Shown: positions 1-12,700 of the stretch, in pieces
Layout: every line of letters begins with the position of its first letter
Numbering within the stretch: position 1 is the first letter of the stretch
From: Leuctra nigra
Lineage: Eukaryota > Arthropoda > Insecta > Plecoptera > Leuctridae
Length of the DNA: 64,000 bases
NCBI GenBank assembly: GCA_934045905.1
Contig: OW203769.1
Span: forward strand, 24,025,705 to 24,089,704
Direction: 5' to 3'
Program-made: the position numbers and the translations under genes
Notes under the pieces: generated by a model
What the model was told of the DNA's origin: nothing
Seen by the model: the letters and a program-made list of their open reading frames with translations, nothing else
Database searches by the model: none

Positions 1-115
1 AAATGTACACGCTAAATTTGATTGAGTGACAATCCACTCAAAAAAGTTACGAAATTGTGCCTTTTTTTGAGTGGATTTAACTCATTTTTGAGCGATTTTT
101 ACTCAATAAAATTTT
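1..115. repeat. Iterated ACTCAA/TTGAGT words
   Basis: The word ACTCA or its complement TGAGT recurs about six times in both orientations within 115 bases. It probably continues left of the window. It resembles the other iterated-word loci here (GCGAAA, ACGGCA, GACGC) in organisation but not in word. Confidence 0.5.
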
Positions 116-3100
116 GCACCGTTTGATTGTTGATTATAATAAGATTCCCTCCAGTTGTCTTTGCGGTAAACGTTACAAATCCGATTCATGACTGCAAATT
201 TATATAGATCTAGACTCTCGAGATGTGAACCATGATTCCGCTCGAAGCAATAAGAGAAAAATACTCTTTGTGCAATTGAAGAACAATTTCTGCACTCAAG
301 TTCATCAAATGTCTCAAAAAGGAATCATACTTCTTGACGTCATCTTGCGGAATATTACAATATTTTGAATACAATTTAGGGGGGGGGGGGGGGGGGGCAT
401 CAGGAGATTGCAGGTTCATCCAATCTATAATTTTTCCAAACACTTCCTCTATCTGGAGTCGCATTTAATTAATCCACACGCTGCCATGCATTCCCACCAT
501 GCAAGTGGAATGGAACTTGCCATTTCAATATGTCCTTGAATCTGAGACGCAAAGGCTCATTAACCTATATGAACATGACGCGCTCAGTGATATACGAATT
601 TGCATTCTATGTACAGAGGTAAATATTTGATGAAATGACGCAATTCATATTACATTCTCGTATGTGAGATAGTCATCAAACTCAATTCCCAGCGTATATA
701 AAAAAATGTTGAACGTTTTAAGCAGGTTAAAATGTGAACAAAGACCACCCGACATCACCTATTGAGATATTATTCCCTTCTTCTAACAGACAGTAATAAA
801 AGTCAGAGTAAATTGCCTTCTTTTTAAACAGATGAAGGTGCTTTTCGGCCTCCCCTCCTCTACCGTGTAAATATTTTACCTTTTAAAATGCGTGAACCAA
901 ATCTTGACAAATCATACGGTTTTATTGGTGTTTTATGGCGTCAACCTCTTTAAAAGTGCCGCTGGAATGTGAGACGGATTGTTAGGGTACTTCCCCTAAC
1001 TTGAATGTCTTCATCTTGTAGATAGAATGTTATTTTCTAACCCTTTGAGAGGCCAGTGCTCCTTTGTCTTTCTTCCCAATGGCGGTAGCTTGATTGGTGT
1101 ATCGTGCGTCTACCAATTGACAGTATTTTGCCGTGTTTTGTCAGAATAAGATCACTAAAATAAGATCACTACATTACATAAATATTAATTTTTATTGCAG
1201 TTGATTATTTTATTTCTCATGATATACTGTGTCACAGTTTATGTGCATTAAATCATGTTTAATTTACTAGAGGTGCACCACATATATATGTGAATAAAAT
1301 CCTGGAATAACCAAAAGAGGATTTATCATTTTAGAAGTCTTGCCAATCGCGCCCTCACATTTATATTCCATTTCTTGTTATAGAGGGTATAGTTTATCAT
1401 CCACATCATCCTTACCATGATCCCACAGATTTTAATTGTCGTTCGCATAAATTAAATTGCAACGACCATTTGATTTAACCGCATTCTTTAGTCGCGTCGC
1501 CTAAAAACTAGACCTTCCCGATTCGAAATCGCGATTCGACGGTGACATCTCGACAAGGGCATCCGTTTCTCATCGTCTACCGTATATTTGCCTCTTCGAT
1601 GACCCTTCTTATCGTAACTCATGCATCTCGCAGGCTGGGAAGATAGAGATAACGAGGTTGGAAGTCTCATGTGGTACCATAACACATGCAACGCCAATGT
1701 GGCAAGGTGTTTCGGCGCATTGTACATTCCCGGCTAGGTCGGACGTGAAATGGTTGCTGCATGAAGCTACCACCTGTGTACAGTACTTAGTGCTATGTAC
1801 TTGCCAATTACAGAGTGAATCAGGAAGCAGAGTATATGGGAAATCAGTGGTACTGATTTGGTGAACGACTTTTTACATTTATGCCTTCTGGTGATGTTTT
1901 TTTGATAGATTTTTCATTCAGAAAAAAATGCGACATGTTCTTGATGAGATTACTCAGAAGTTGAAATTTCGAAGTATTGTGAAGTAGATTCAGAAGAGTA
2001 TATTGAAACTTGGCAGAATTTCAGAAGCTAAGAAACTTAAAGTTCACATAAAAATGTCTTGGGCTTGTGCTTTATTAATAATATCCACTCTAGAGATACA
2101 GGACTGCATTTTCTTTAGTATGACAAACAATTAATTGTTGGTGTCGTGGGTTCAGCAACCTTTACCACGGCATGCGTTTCTATTCTAATTAATCACTGAT
2201 GGCCGACGAAACACGCAGATCTGCCAAACGCCCAACACTTTTTCTAAATATTTAATATTTTGCATAATTCTATAAATACGCGGCGTCTTGAATAACAAGA
2301 GTATTTCAGTTCTGCACGTCACAGAACATCAATAAAAAGCAATGATTTACGGACAAACTGACACGATGTTCTGATGCTTGCCCCAGTAATGGAGTGTTAA
2401 AATATTATCAAACGAACAAGTAGGACCCAAGCACAAACTCAATCAGGAGCAAGAAGCAATTAGCAGTTGATATTTCCTGGTATCAAATTTAATTCAAAGG
2501 TTATATCAAAGTTGATCAAATTTTATAAATCAAAGGTTATAAAATTGGGCTAATTTCATAATAAGTATCCCAGTTATAATTTAGAACCCTATAACTCGAC
2601 CCTATCTGCAGTCACTTGTGTTTTCTCTATCATTATCATATCACTCACTGGACTTCTGGCCATCATTTTTGCTTCTTCTGGGAGTTCTCAGATGTAAGGA
2701 TGATATTAAAAGTTTGCATTAAAAAATATTAACTGAATTATATTTTTTGGAAAATAAATTGAAAAAATGGCGCTATAACCAGGTCTTTAAGCGCCAAAAA
2801 AATCAGATGTTGTCCAGTAGGTATTGGTATTCTAAGCAACTGAATTTATTCGACTTCAGATTTTTTGGGAATATTTGCACACTTCACTAAGTTCTTTATT
2901 ATAAATTTAATGACGTGCCTAATATCATGTAGGTGGACAAAATAAACAAAGAAAATTATCTTTTTCGTTATTATATTAGCGAAGGATATTTAAATTAAAT
3001 CACATGTCTGTACCAAAAAAAAAAGGCTACAAAAATGTCAACCACGAAACCTACTAACTTTTGTGATGTGTATTAAGTAATTGTGTCTTCACTATCAAAA

Positions 3101-3786
3101 AAATAAAAATGTTCAAAAAAAATTATATCCATTCCTCCATGCATCCCGATGCACTCGATTTAACTGCACTTGCAGTTCGTAGCACCGCGTGCAGCGTGCA
3201 GACAGGCGTATGATTATGCAAGTAATTGGACACATGCAGAAGCTGTCTGGGTTGTAATTCACCGGTATCAGGTTCTGGGCAAAACTGCCAGACATTAAGC
3301 TACCTACTTGGTACACCATATTGAAATATAGAGCGAAGCAATGAAAAAACAACTTGTCAAATGTTTTATTACCTAGACGTTGCATGTCATGAATTGATAC
3401 TGCTTTATGAATAAACTGCATATATTAGTCACAATTTTATAAATAATTCGGAACGAATATAATTTTTGACAATATAGGCCGATCTACAATAATTCACGAA
3501 ACAAACAATACCAACGTGTGCTATTTTAAAAGTTATTAACCAAATTCGAAATGATCTTCCTATACCTCCCATAATAAAGTTTTGTTCATTCTCAAAATAC
3601 ATAAAATTAAAAACTCATTATTGGGCGGGAGTTGCAAACTACAGGACATTAAATGAGTCTTTTATACGTATATAGTTGAACTGTTGTAAAAAGTTTTTTG
3701 AAATGGCAATTTCAAAAATAAATAAAAATTTGCTATATCGAGTGATCGCGCCACGTTAAGACAACCGCGTGCAGACCCGCGATGTT
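116..3786. other. AT-rich non-coding stretch
   Basis: No gene recognised. It contains a 19-nt G run (379-397) and a more complex CpG-containing patch at about 1488-1740 with open frames on both strands that match nothing I know. If the glypican continues downstream past the window, this is intron; otherwise it is 3' flank. Confidence 0.5.
379..397 (+). repeat. Poly-G tract, 19 nt
   Basis: Uninterrupted G run in AT-rich sequence. Similar runs occur at 12679-12700 (22), 41783-41798 (16), 49014-49025 (12), 54076-54089 (14), 54092-54102 (11) and 57452-57470 (19). C runs occur at 38854-38873 (20), 46769-46783 (15) and 59556-59571 (16). Confidence 0.95.
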
Positions 3787-5211
3787 GTCTGCACGCCACT
3801 GGTGTCAGTGTTATGGTCTAGTAGAGGAATGTGGCCATATGGTCTGCACAGCACTGGTGTCAGTGTAATGGTCTAATAGAGGAATGTGGCCATGTGGTCT
3901 GCACGCCACTGGTGTCGGTCCAATGGTCTAGTAGAGGAATGTGGCCATATGGTCTGCACGCCACTGGTGTCGGTCCAATGGTCTAGTAGAGGAATGTGGC
4001 CATATGGTCTGCACGCCACTGGTGTCAGTGTAGGGGTCTAATAGAGGAATGTGGCCATATGGTCTGCACGCCACTGGTGTCGGTGCAATGGTCTAGTAGA
4101 GGAATGTAGCCATATGGTCTGCACGCCACTGGTGTCGGTCCAATGGTCTAGTAGAGGAATGTAGCCATAAGGTCTGCACGCCACTGGTGTCGGTGCAATG
4201 GTCTAGTAGAGGAATGTGGCCATATGGTCTGCACGCCACTGGTGTCGGTGCAATGGTCTAGTAGAGGAATGTAGCCATGTGGTCTGCACGCCACTGGTGT
4301 CGGTCCAATGGTCTAGTAGAGGAATGTGGCCATATGGTCTGCACGCCACTGGTGTCGGTCCAATGGTCTAGTAGAGGAATGTGGCCATATGGTCTGCACG
4401 CCACTGGTGTCAGTGTAGGGGTCTAATAGAGGAATGTGGCCATATGGTCTGCACGCCACTGGTGTCAGTGCAATGGTCTAATAGAGGAATGTGGCCATAT
4501 GGTCTGCACGCCACTGGTGTCAGTGTAATGGTCTAATAGAGGAATGTGGCCATATGGTCTGCACGCCACTCTTTTCGGTCCAATGGTCTAGTAGAGGAAT
4601 GTAGCCATAAGGTCTGCACGCCACTGGTGTCGGTCCAATGGTCTAGTAGAGGAATGTAGCCATAAGGTCTGCACGCCACTGGTGTCGGTGCAATGGTCTA
4701 GTAGAGGAATGTGGCCATATGGTCTGCACGCCACTGGTGTCGGTGCAATGGTCTAGTAGAGGAATGTGGCCATATGGTCTGCACGCCACTGGTGTCAGTG
4801 TAATGGTCTAGTAGAGCAATGTGGCCATATGGTCTGCACGCCACTGGTGTCGGTGCAATGGTCTAGTAGAGGAATGTAGCCATATGGTCTGCACGCCACT
4901 GGTGTCGGTGCAATGGTCTAGTAGAGGAATGTGGCCATATGGTCTGCACGCCACTGGTGTCGGTGCAATGGTCTAGTAGAGGAATGTGGCCATATAGTCT
5001 GCACGCCACTGGTGTCAGTGTAATGGTCTAGTAGAGCAATGTGGCCATATGGTCTGCACGCCACTGGTGTCGGTGCAATGGTCTAGTAGAGCAATGTGGC
5101 CATATGGTCTGCACGCCACTGGTGTCGGTGCAATGGTCTAGTAGAGGAATGTAGCCATATGGTCTGCACGCCACTGGTGTCGGTGCAATGGTCTAGTAGA
5201 GGAATGTGGCC
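3787..5211. repeat. Minisatellite, 55-bp unit, about 26 copies
   Basis: Tandem head-to-tail array with a constant 55-bp spacing of GTCTGCACGCCACTGGTGTC. Units differ mainly at two places: CGGTCCAAT / CGGTGCAAT / CAGTGTAAT, and CTAGTAG / CTAATAG. Variants are interleaved, as expected of turnover by unequal exchange. Nearly every unit contains the perfect 8-bp palindrome CCATATGG. The open frames here are a by-product of repetition. Confidence 0.97.
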
Positions 5212-8200
5212 CATGGATGCACCGCGTAGCGTTCCCATGCAGTTTTGTGCACTTTGCAATGCTGCATGCACTTCACTACAGATCTGCCGACGTGACTTTG
5301 CCTCTAGAACTGGATTCTGATGATCATAGAGGAAGGGAACTGACTGTTTCTACATAGACTGGCATACAGGCGTGTACGAACTTTATTTTAAGTTTTGAAT
5401 TTCTAGTGGAAATTCGAATGTGTATTGTTTCTGTCTTTTGAAATAAATTAAATTTGTGTCACAAAGTAAAGGTAACTACAATGTGCTAACACGTATTTAA
5501 TTGCTTTTTCATATTACTTCGACCGATATTTTAAATTAAATTATGAAGTGGTTTTCGAGGTGTTTGTTCAGACATGCCAATTGGTCCGTTTCAAAATATG
5601 GTCCAAATTGGGAGTGGCAGGGACGCACACTTTAGGGGTTGAAATGGTCAAAAATTTATATTACGAAAAATCCGGAATTTAATTCAAATAGGAAAAAACA
5701 ACAATTCATTGCGAAATTTGAAAAATTATTCAGTTATGCCAACATAGCATACAGTATACCCTTGAGTATAAGTATCGGATTTGATATTGTTGGATGGATT
5801 CCAAATCCTTAAATTGAAATAATTAAATTTATTATATTCGGAAATAATTAGTTTATAAATAATTATTTTTAACACAAATTAACATAATTAGGATGCTTTT
5901 TCATTTATGAATGATATAATAATTTAACAATTATGTAATTTATGTAGTTACAAATTTTCACTTCTCTCTTCCTCCGAATTACGTATTCATTTTCCGAAAA
6001 GCTGATTCGGTGGAGGCGCAGGACGTAACTTTGTGCGGAATCTTTGAAAATATATCTACATTTTATTCAGGAATTCCATGATAGAGTGAGAGAAGAGAGA
6101 AACAAGGATTTGCGTTGGCCGGTGCAAGCAGGAGCAAGCAGGCACAAGTTGATACCTGTACGAGAGAGTAAGGAAGCAGCCACTACATTCTTGAGCAGGT
6201 AGTCTACCTAGTTTACAGTCTATTACACTCCTTTGACATGGCGGCCTTTAGGCAAGTCGGGAAATTATTCAAACAATAATCGTTCCAAAATTAGATGACA
6301 ATTATTTTCCCAGAAGCTTTAGGTAAATTAAACTGAGTCAAATATTCAAACATATTCAAATAATGTTAAAATCGTTCCAAAGAATTATGTGCCAATATTT
6401 GGAATATTATTCAAATAAAAATAACCATGCATACATTTTTAATTTAACCAATTTTTCATTAAAGATTTTACAGGATAATTATTTCCATTTCCTTAATTTC
6501 ATGGCGTACGATAAAACAAATCATGTGCCATTGTTGGAATAATAAACATTCCATGCATCATTTTTTAAAAGTTTTCACCGGTCCATTACGTAATGGCATG
6601 TAATGGTCTAATTGGTCCAATTCACAAATTTTTTCCATGATTTTCGTTATTTTTCAAAATTACTGTTATTGAGTGTAGGTTTTGAACAGCTCCAATTTGA
6701 TGTCATATTCAATAGGATGATTTATAAGTTTTCAACAATGTATATAGAGATATTTAATTAATCCTTTGGTGCGCGATATTTTTGGCGATACTAAATTTTA
6801 AATTTTGAATTTTACATAACGACATTATAAAACATTTTACAATTTAACACTTATTTGACAAGAGCTAATACAAATTCATGCAGAATACCTAAGATTGATT
6901 TGTTTGTCATTCTCTTCGCGTATGTCTCTCGGCTGCATTGGTCCCCACTCCCGTGCAACCTACAGCAAGGTAGTCCCAAGGATCCCCGCATCTCGCAGAC
7001 CCGGGTTCAGAGCCCTGTGCCGCGGTGTTCAAGGCTTGCTCGGACCTGATTGGGTACACACACGTGATACCTCGCGGAATGTCTATTATGCACGGTGGAC
7101 CACAGATTCAGCTGCGCGAAGACCCACGCGATGAATGAATTCGAGCGCTGCGGCTGCACGGCGATTAGCCGACCTCAACGGGATGCAGCGGATCTTATTG
7201 GGTTCAATTCCCGTCGTTTTAGAGTATTGAAAAATAAAAAAATAATCGTTTTTTGCATTAAAATTTACTCTTTTCTGTCACTTTATTATAATGTTTGGCA
7301 ATGTTCATTATTATAACTTGTTTAATTATTAATTAGCAACAGATTTTTTGACCCTATTGTAGAGTGCAAATAAAATATAAACGTTATTATTTTTACAGGA
7401 TTTTAAAATTTTCACAATAAGTATAAATTATGCTACCCAATGTCCACTGCAAATAAATATCAATACATTTTATTCTATTTTTTTTTAGCATTTTAAATTT
7501 TATTGGAGAATAACGATTAATTGGTAATATTTTTTAAACCTATATTAAAAACTATTAAAACGTTAGTATAGAATAATGGCTTATGTTATGTTAAATAGAA
7601 AAATACTTGTCATTGAAATCATAAAACGAAGAGTTTGCTCTAGATAATATATTACTCCCGTTATAGACATATTTACTCTAAAAGCCCTTATGAATAAGGT
7701 AGTCATTCTCCCACCGCCTTGTCAATGTGGTCAGGCTTACGAGTCCATTAAATCTTTTCAAACAACAAAAGCATCCTGAAGACGGTTATTGTTGTTTGCC
7801 AAATAGTTTGCGAGATTAGGGGAAAGAATGGCACGATTCAATAAGTCCATTGTTGCAGGCATTCGAGCCGGGTTTGTCCTCGCCATCTTGAATTCGAAAT
7901 CCTTGCAAAGGAAAGATCATTCATAATTGTGGAGCGTCGGTGGTCAGATATTTCACAACCTCAAGCGACTTGTATAAGTAGAAAATGTATAAGACAATGT
8001 ATAAGTAGAAAAAGGAATCGACGAATAAATAGGAAAGGAATGAAAGAAAATGAGCACAAAATATGTAGATATTTTGAAACGTTATCAGTACCACACTAAT
8101 GAATTTTTTTGTACAAACAGTAGCAAAATAAATATATTACTTTAATTAATTAATTACTTTAATTTTTAAATTACCCTTAAAATTACACGTCTGCTAGGAT

Positions 8201-9239
8201 GAATTCTTATCAATATTATCATTATTATCACTCAAAATAATCATGACATCATAAATAAGCTTTCTTTATATACAAATTTCGACTATCTTCAACTAAAATT
8301 AATTATGGTACGATTTATCTTGTGTACTTCAATAAAAAGTTTAAAAAATAATAAAGAGTCTGGTATACTAATGTGGAAACAAGGCAAAAGAATATTTCGT
8401 GAAATTTACTAATTTCCTGGAACTTCACCCTCAGAGTGGATAAAAGCCATATGGGTCAAGCAACTTTGAGAACATATTTATGTCACTGACTGCGTGTTGC
8501 CTTATGATTTATCAAGTCGCGAGCAACACAATGCCGAGGACATTATTAGACTAGAGAAATATTTTGATACGCAACACAAACGTGAAACGACTAAATCAAA
8601 ATATTATTATACATTTAATGCATTTGAAATTTTTATTATTTCATAATGGTTTATAAATTATATTATACATGAAAGTCAAGATTGAAAGAACATAATTGGG
8701 TGGGTTTTATAAGCATTTGCATTGGGCGCTGATTACTGATTTTTAGATAGGAAACGTTCGGAAGATGTGCTTCGAACGCGTGTGGGATGCACTTTGCTGC
8801 ACTTGCACATTCGATTCGCGGCGCAGGAATGCACTCAGGCAGGGCTGGAAAAGTGCAGTTGTTCTGTCCAAAACGCCTTGCATAAATGTATACATCAGTA
8901 TTAATAATCAACAAAATAATGAATTGAATTGACCAAATTAATATTGAGTATATGATGACATCATTGTTCAAGTATTGTTTTTGGTCAATATTGTTCACGT
9001 GTAAACAAACGTAACTATTTTGGATTATACATTAAGTGGTTTCTAAAAATTCTAATTGAACCTTTTAAAGCTAATACATTAGCATCTTTTATGAACGAGT
9101 AACGTCAAATTTCATAAGGATAATCTAAAAAAATTATAATTTTGATATATTTTTCTTTTAGACGATAGAACAACATTTATAGGTATTTATAAAACTCACA
9201 AATTTTATTTTAAATGTGCATTGGATGGAATGTAATCTT
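5212..9239. other. AT-rich non-coding stretch
   Basis: No gene recognised. It holds a GC-richer patch at 6930-7220 with a B-box-like GGTTCAATTCC near 7200 (possible decayed tRNA-derived SINE), and TGCAC/GTGCA-rich patches near 5215-5290 and 8765-8860. The remainder is A+T-rich low-complexity sequence. Confidence 0.5.
7135..7217 (+). repeat. Decayed tRNA-like (SINE-like) unit
   Basis: GGTTCAATTCC matches a Pol III B box. A GC-rich segment precedes it, but I cannot draw a convincing A box or cloverleaf, so this is only a candidate SINE relic. Confidence 0.25.
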
Positions 9240-9330
9240 CGTGCACCTAGGCTTCGACAAGACGTCAGAGGCGTCGACAAGACGTCGGGGGCGTCGGTAT
9301 TATAAAACCCTGAGCGCCGTTATAGGCAAG
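9240..9330 (+). repeat. GACGTC/GGCGTC iterated patch
   Basis: AAGACGTC and GGCGTC(G) recur about six times within 90 bases. The same core word (GACGC/GCGTC) dominates 11086-11360. A B-box-like GGTTCGATCC lies between them (about 9622), and a hAT-like element is inserted in between (9962-10716). Confidence 0.45.
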
Positions 9331-9894
9331 AAATCTCGCCTCTTCGACACAGTAAAAATAACGCGCAAAGTATTTTTTATCGATGACAACGAACTTGGGA
9401 ACGTAACCGTAAAACTATATGAAGGAGGTAGCAAGCCGTGTTGACTGTTTTCGGATACACAACTCCATAAAAAAACACACACACATACACGATTTCGCGT
9501 CTGGCGAAACTATATACATAGTATATTCCACATTATTCCGTATTCGAGAGGGAAGGGGCAGTTTGGCTGCAACGTGCATCGTTAAAACGTTCTGCAATAA
9601 AATCAGCCATTGAAACGTGGGTTCGATCCTCGGGGAATCATATACTTCATCCCTTTATGTGAAACATAGACACTGAGATGCAAGTTAGCGACAACAATTC
9701 ACATTATTTTATTTCTTTGATTTATTTTCTGATTTTCAGTGGAGTAGTACGTAAGGTTCTGTGGAAAGTTTGGGATTTACAATAATTGAAACAGTGTTAT
9801 CAATTGTATTTAAAAATTAAAACTAAAAGATGTATATATTTTAGAAGTGTTTACGGTATACGTAATTAAAAAATAATTGTGGTAGTGCCCCAAA

Positions 9895-9945
9895 AAATAA
9901 TCCTGCGTGGGGGTCCGACTACAAAATCTAAAGTTACGCCACTGC
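9895..9945. mobile_element. Orphan hAT-like end
   Basis: Ends in TTACGCCACTG, the complement of the CAGTGGCGTAA-type hAT terminus also seen at 63307 and 11829. No partner end with a matching 8-bp duplication was found, so it is treated as a solo or rearranged end. Confidence 0.4.
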
Positions 9946-9961
9946 TCAGTAGTACAAAACT

Positions 9962-10716
9962 CATAGGCGTGCGCAGGAGAAATCATTAGGGGGGGCCAAC
10001 ATGGGCGCCAACAGGATTAATGACAAGTGAAAAAATTGCTACGGGTTAAGGGGGGTGTGGGGGGCACGCCCCCCACCTTGCCCGCAGGTCGTTTTTTGGA
10101 TTTTTGAACTTTTAAATCAATTTTGGGACGTTCTGAGGAGTATTTTATTACTATTATTTTTAAATTTTACCTACGTTTTCACTACAATAAGGTGCCCCAA
10201 AACCTAGCCCGGCAGAGTATTTTGTAGTTTTTTGGCCCTTTAAAATGAATTTGAGACGTTTTGAGGTGCACTTTGTTCACATACCTAATGCACATCACAA
10301 AACTTTATTTTTTCATGACATATAATACCAATTGTGCTGAAAGGGGGTTCGGGGGCGGAGCCCCCGAGAAAATATTCTCTGAAGATATTAGAGCAATTTT
10401 GAGGCATATTAAAAATAAATAGTTTGTAGGGGAAAAACCTGGAAATTCATGAAAAAATCGTATTTTTGGAAGGTCGTTTAGGCATTGTCTACGTGGTATT
10501 TTCTTCAAAATAATATTGTGTTTTTGATCAACCTAGTACTTGATTCCAGTAATGTGAGCAACTCCAGTGTGCCACGCAGGGAGAGTTTTTTTGTTTGTAA
10601 CCCTTTTAAAACAAAATTTTGACACTATTATGACCGCATTTTATAATTTTTTAGTTGAGTCTGACCCATTAGGGGGGGCCAAGGCCCCCCCGGCCCACCC
10701 CGTGCGCACGCCTATG
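9962..10716. mobile_element. Non-autonomous hAT-like element A
   Basis: A 14-bp perfect terminal inverted repeat, CATAGGCGTGCGCA, flanks 755 bp. The 8-bp target duplication ACAAAACT is exact on both sides (9954-9961 and 10717-10724). 8-bp duplications are characteristic of hAT transposases. There is no transposase-like frame. The interior has imperfect modules around 10090-10150 and 10215-10275 (GGGACGTTCTGAGG / GAGACGTTTTGAGG) and G/C-rich hairpins near 10040-10080 and 10340-10370. Confidence 0.9.
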
Positions 10717-11085
10717 ACAAAACTATTGAACACCAATGGAAATCATCGTGTTTATCAGCTTCTGTATATTACCTAAAAACTTTTCCGTACCTCGATCGAT
10801 TTTCTTGCGTGATCTGATAAATGATGGCGTCAACACGGTGACGACCAAAATCTCTTGTATGTGTAAGTTAAAAAGTTCTGCATCAGTTGGATGGTTCCCG
10901 TTGCGCCAGTAACAAAAATGAAAATGCCAACCTGCGCAGAAATCCTTGCAAGGAAAGCAGAGATTAAGATAATGCACGGATAAGGACCGAAGAGCAAAGA
11001 AGACACTTTTATGTTTGAATGAATGAAATGTTTTTTTCCCTCGGCACTTTTAAAGAAATATATATCCTAAATATAAATGAACTGA

Positions 11086-11365
11086 CGCCGAAGGCCGTAA
11101 TCGAAATTTCTACCCAGCTATAAATTTAAACCTAAAACACTCGTTAAAATAATAAATAATCCATTTTCTCGGTCGGCGCATGCGAAATGTCTAGTTAAAG
11201 AGCCGACGCCAACAACTGAAATATGTTGGCATTGACCCCGCCTATTGTGTCATCGTCCCCGACGCTAAACACAAGCGTCGCGACGCTGGTGAGACGTGAC
11301 ATTCAGACGCCGAGCGTCCGGTTAGATATGATCGCATCTTATGACGCCGGTATTTACTCTCTTGC
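11086..11365. repeat. Iterated GACGC/GCGTC words
   Basis: GACGC or GCGTC occurs about nine times in both orientations within 280 bases, including GACGCCG, CCGACGC, GCGTCGCGACGC and GAGCGTCC. It is not a tandem array; spacing is irregular. Overlapping open frames are not convincing as genes. Confidence 0.55.
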
Positions 11366-11777
11366 AACCTCCGCAGTCGCAGGGGCCCATGGCTGGGGGG
11401 GGGGGCGAAATTATGGATTGAATGAATACAAAAAAAGTTAAATACGTATAACCCACGTTTTGGTACAAACCCATTGGAAATCACAGCATTTTCTTTTAGT
11501 CATATCGACCAAAATTTGTGTTACAATGCACTAAAATCAATAACGTTTTTTTCGCCAGTCCCGGGTGTTGTTCTATAAGGCCCTCCCCCAGACCCAAATG
11601 AGACCTGATGCTACGTTATTCATTATTTGTACCTATATTTGCTACTACAAACATCCACAGCAAGTTCTGGATTTACAGTAGTAACTGAAAAAAGTTTCGT
11701 ATATTAATAAAATTACACAAAAATACGAATATTTTTTTTAAAGATTTTTACGTTTTTTAATTTTTACGGTTTTACGG

Positions 11778-11837
11778 CAATTAAAATTGTAGGGGGCCCC
11801 TAAAATATATCCTGTCCGAAATCTGAAATTACGCCAC
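11778..11837. mobile_element. Orphan hAT-like end
   Basis: GGGGCCCC followed by ATTACGCCACTG at the right edge resembles the terminus at 9935-9945 and, inverted, the one at 63307. The candidate left end near 11374 (CAGTCGCAGGGGCCC) has no matching target duplication. Confidence 0.4.
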
Positions 11838-11879
11838 TGCTTGTTACTGCAGGTTGGGGTTATTAAAAACATGCCTGTA

Positions 11880-12240
11880 TTTCAGTAATGCAATGCTAAA
11901 AACCAATAACATAAATAATTGATAATAAAACAGCAAAATGCTCGGCCGAGTAAGCTGTACATAGAAAGCAATATATTCGTTGTTAACCCGTCAGTGCAAA
12001 ATCTATTTCGGTTTCGATCTGGTACGGTGCCAGAGCGTTCGGTCGCCAATGGCATAATAGAGCGGCACGAGTGCAGAAAATAGCCGTGTAGTTTACACAT
12101 AGGCACGTTGCCGTCGCCTAAGAGAGTGCGCCAGAGTGTCTGTACATCACACGTAGGATTAGCAGTGTAAATGATTGGAGGTTTTACCAGAGTTATACGC
12201 ACCGGTCGATTTGCGACCGCATGGGTGCATTGTTTGTTGA
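11880..12240. other. Complex non-coding stretch, unidentified
   Basis: Moderately GC-rich and non-repetitive, with a 127-codon minus-strand open frame (11882-12265). The translated product has no recognisable domain, no glypican C-terminal motif and no clear splice context. Either a conserved intronic element or chance. Confidence 0.3.
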
Positions 12241-12665
12241 CGAAATGATTTGAAATTTTAATCATGATTCGATAAAAGACAAACTACAAACTTGGTGAAT
12301 TTTTAATTTTTTGCTTTGTTAATTACTAATAATTAGTTGATTTTGGGGGAAAAACGGTCTATTTTATTGTCTCGCTGGGTGCCGTGAAAATTAATTTAAA
12401 AAAAAATGCCAAGTGATAACCCTAAGTTTGTATTTTATCTCATCAATAATCATGATTAAAATTTGAAATCAATTGGTTAACGGGTCTCCAATCGTATAGG
12501 AAATTTCATAGTTTTGCGCCGTTTTGTTGAAAAACCGGAAGGCACGAAGCAAAACTGAAAAAGTGCTACTTACAATCAGACTGATCATGTGAACATCCTA
12601 TCAAAGTTACAGCCACTTATGAAACAATGTTTCACTCTCAATTTGCTAAAACGGCCGAGCGTGGG
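12240..12665 (+). mobile_element. Foldback repeat family 1, copy 1
   Basis: Shares a continuous series of blocks with 50715-51232: ATAAAAGACAAAC, TAATAATTAG, GCCAAG-GATAAC, CTCCAATCGTAT, AATCAGACTGATCATGTGAA and CTAAAACGGCCGAGCG. This copy is more decayed in its left arm. Flanked on the right by a 22-nt G run. Confidence 0.75.
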
Positions 12666-12678
12666 ATGTGCGTCCACA

Positions 12679-12700
12679 GGGGGGGGGGGGGGGGGGGGGG
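12679..12700 (+). repeat. Poly-G tract, 22 nt
   Basis: Longest G homopolymer in the window. It lies immediately after the repeat at 12240-12665. Confidence 0.95.

Noticed and set aside
5083..5320. Overlapping open frames at the end of the 55-bp array
   Set aside because: Both strands are open and the peptides are translations of minisatellite units.
9737..9945. 208-bp hAT-like element from CAGTGGAGTAG to TACGCCACTG
   Set aside because: The 8 bp outside the two ends (CTGATTTT versus CTCAGTAG) do not match.
11374..11837. hAT-like element from CAGTCGCAGGGGCCC to TTACGCCACTG
   Set aside because: Flanking 8-mers differ and the tips match poorly.
11882..12265. 127-codon minus-strand frame considered as a downstream glypican exon
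   Set aside because: It lacks the W-x-LP and C-x-G motifs expected of the glypican C-terminal half and has no acceptor in phase 0.
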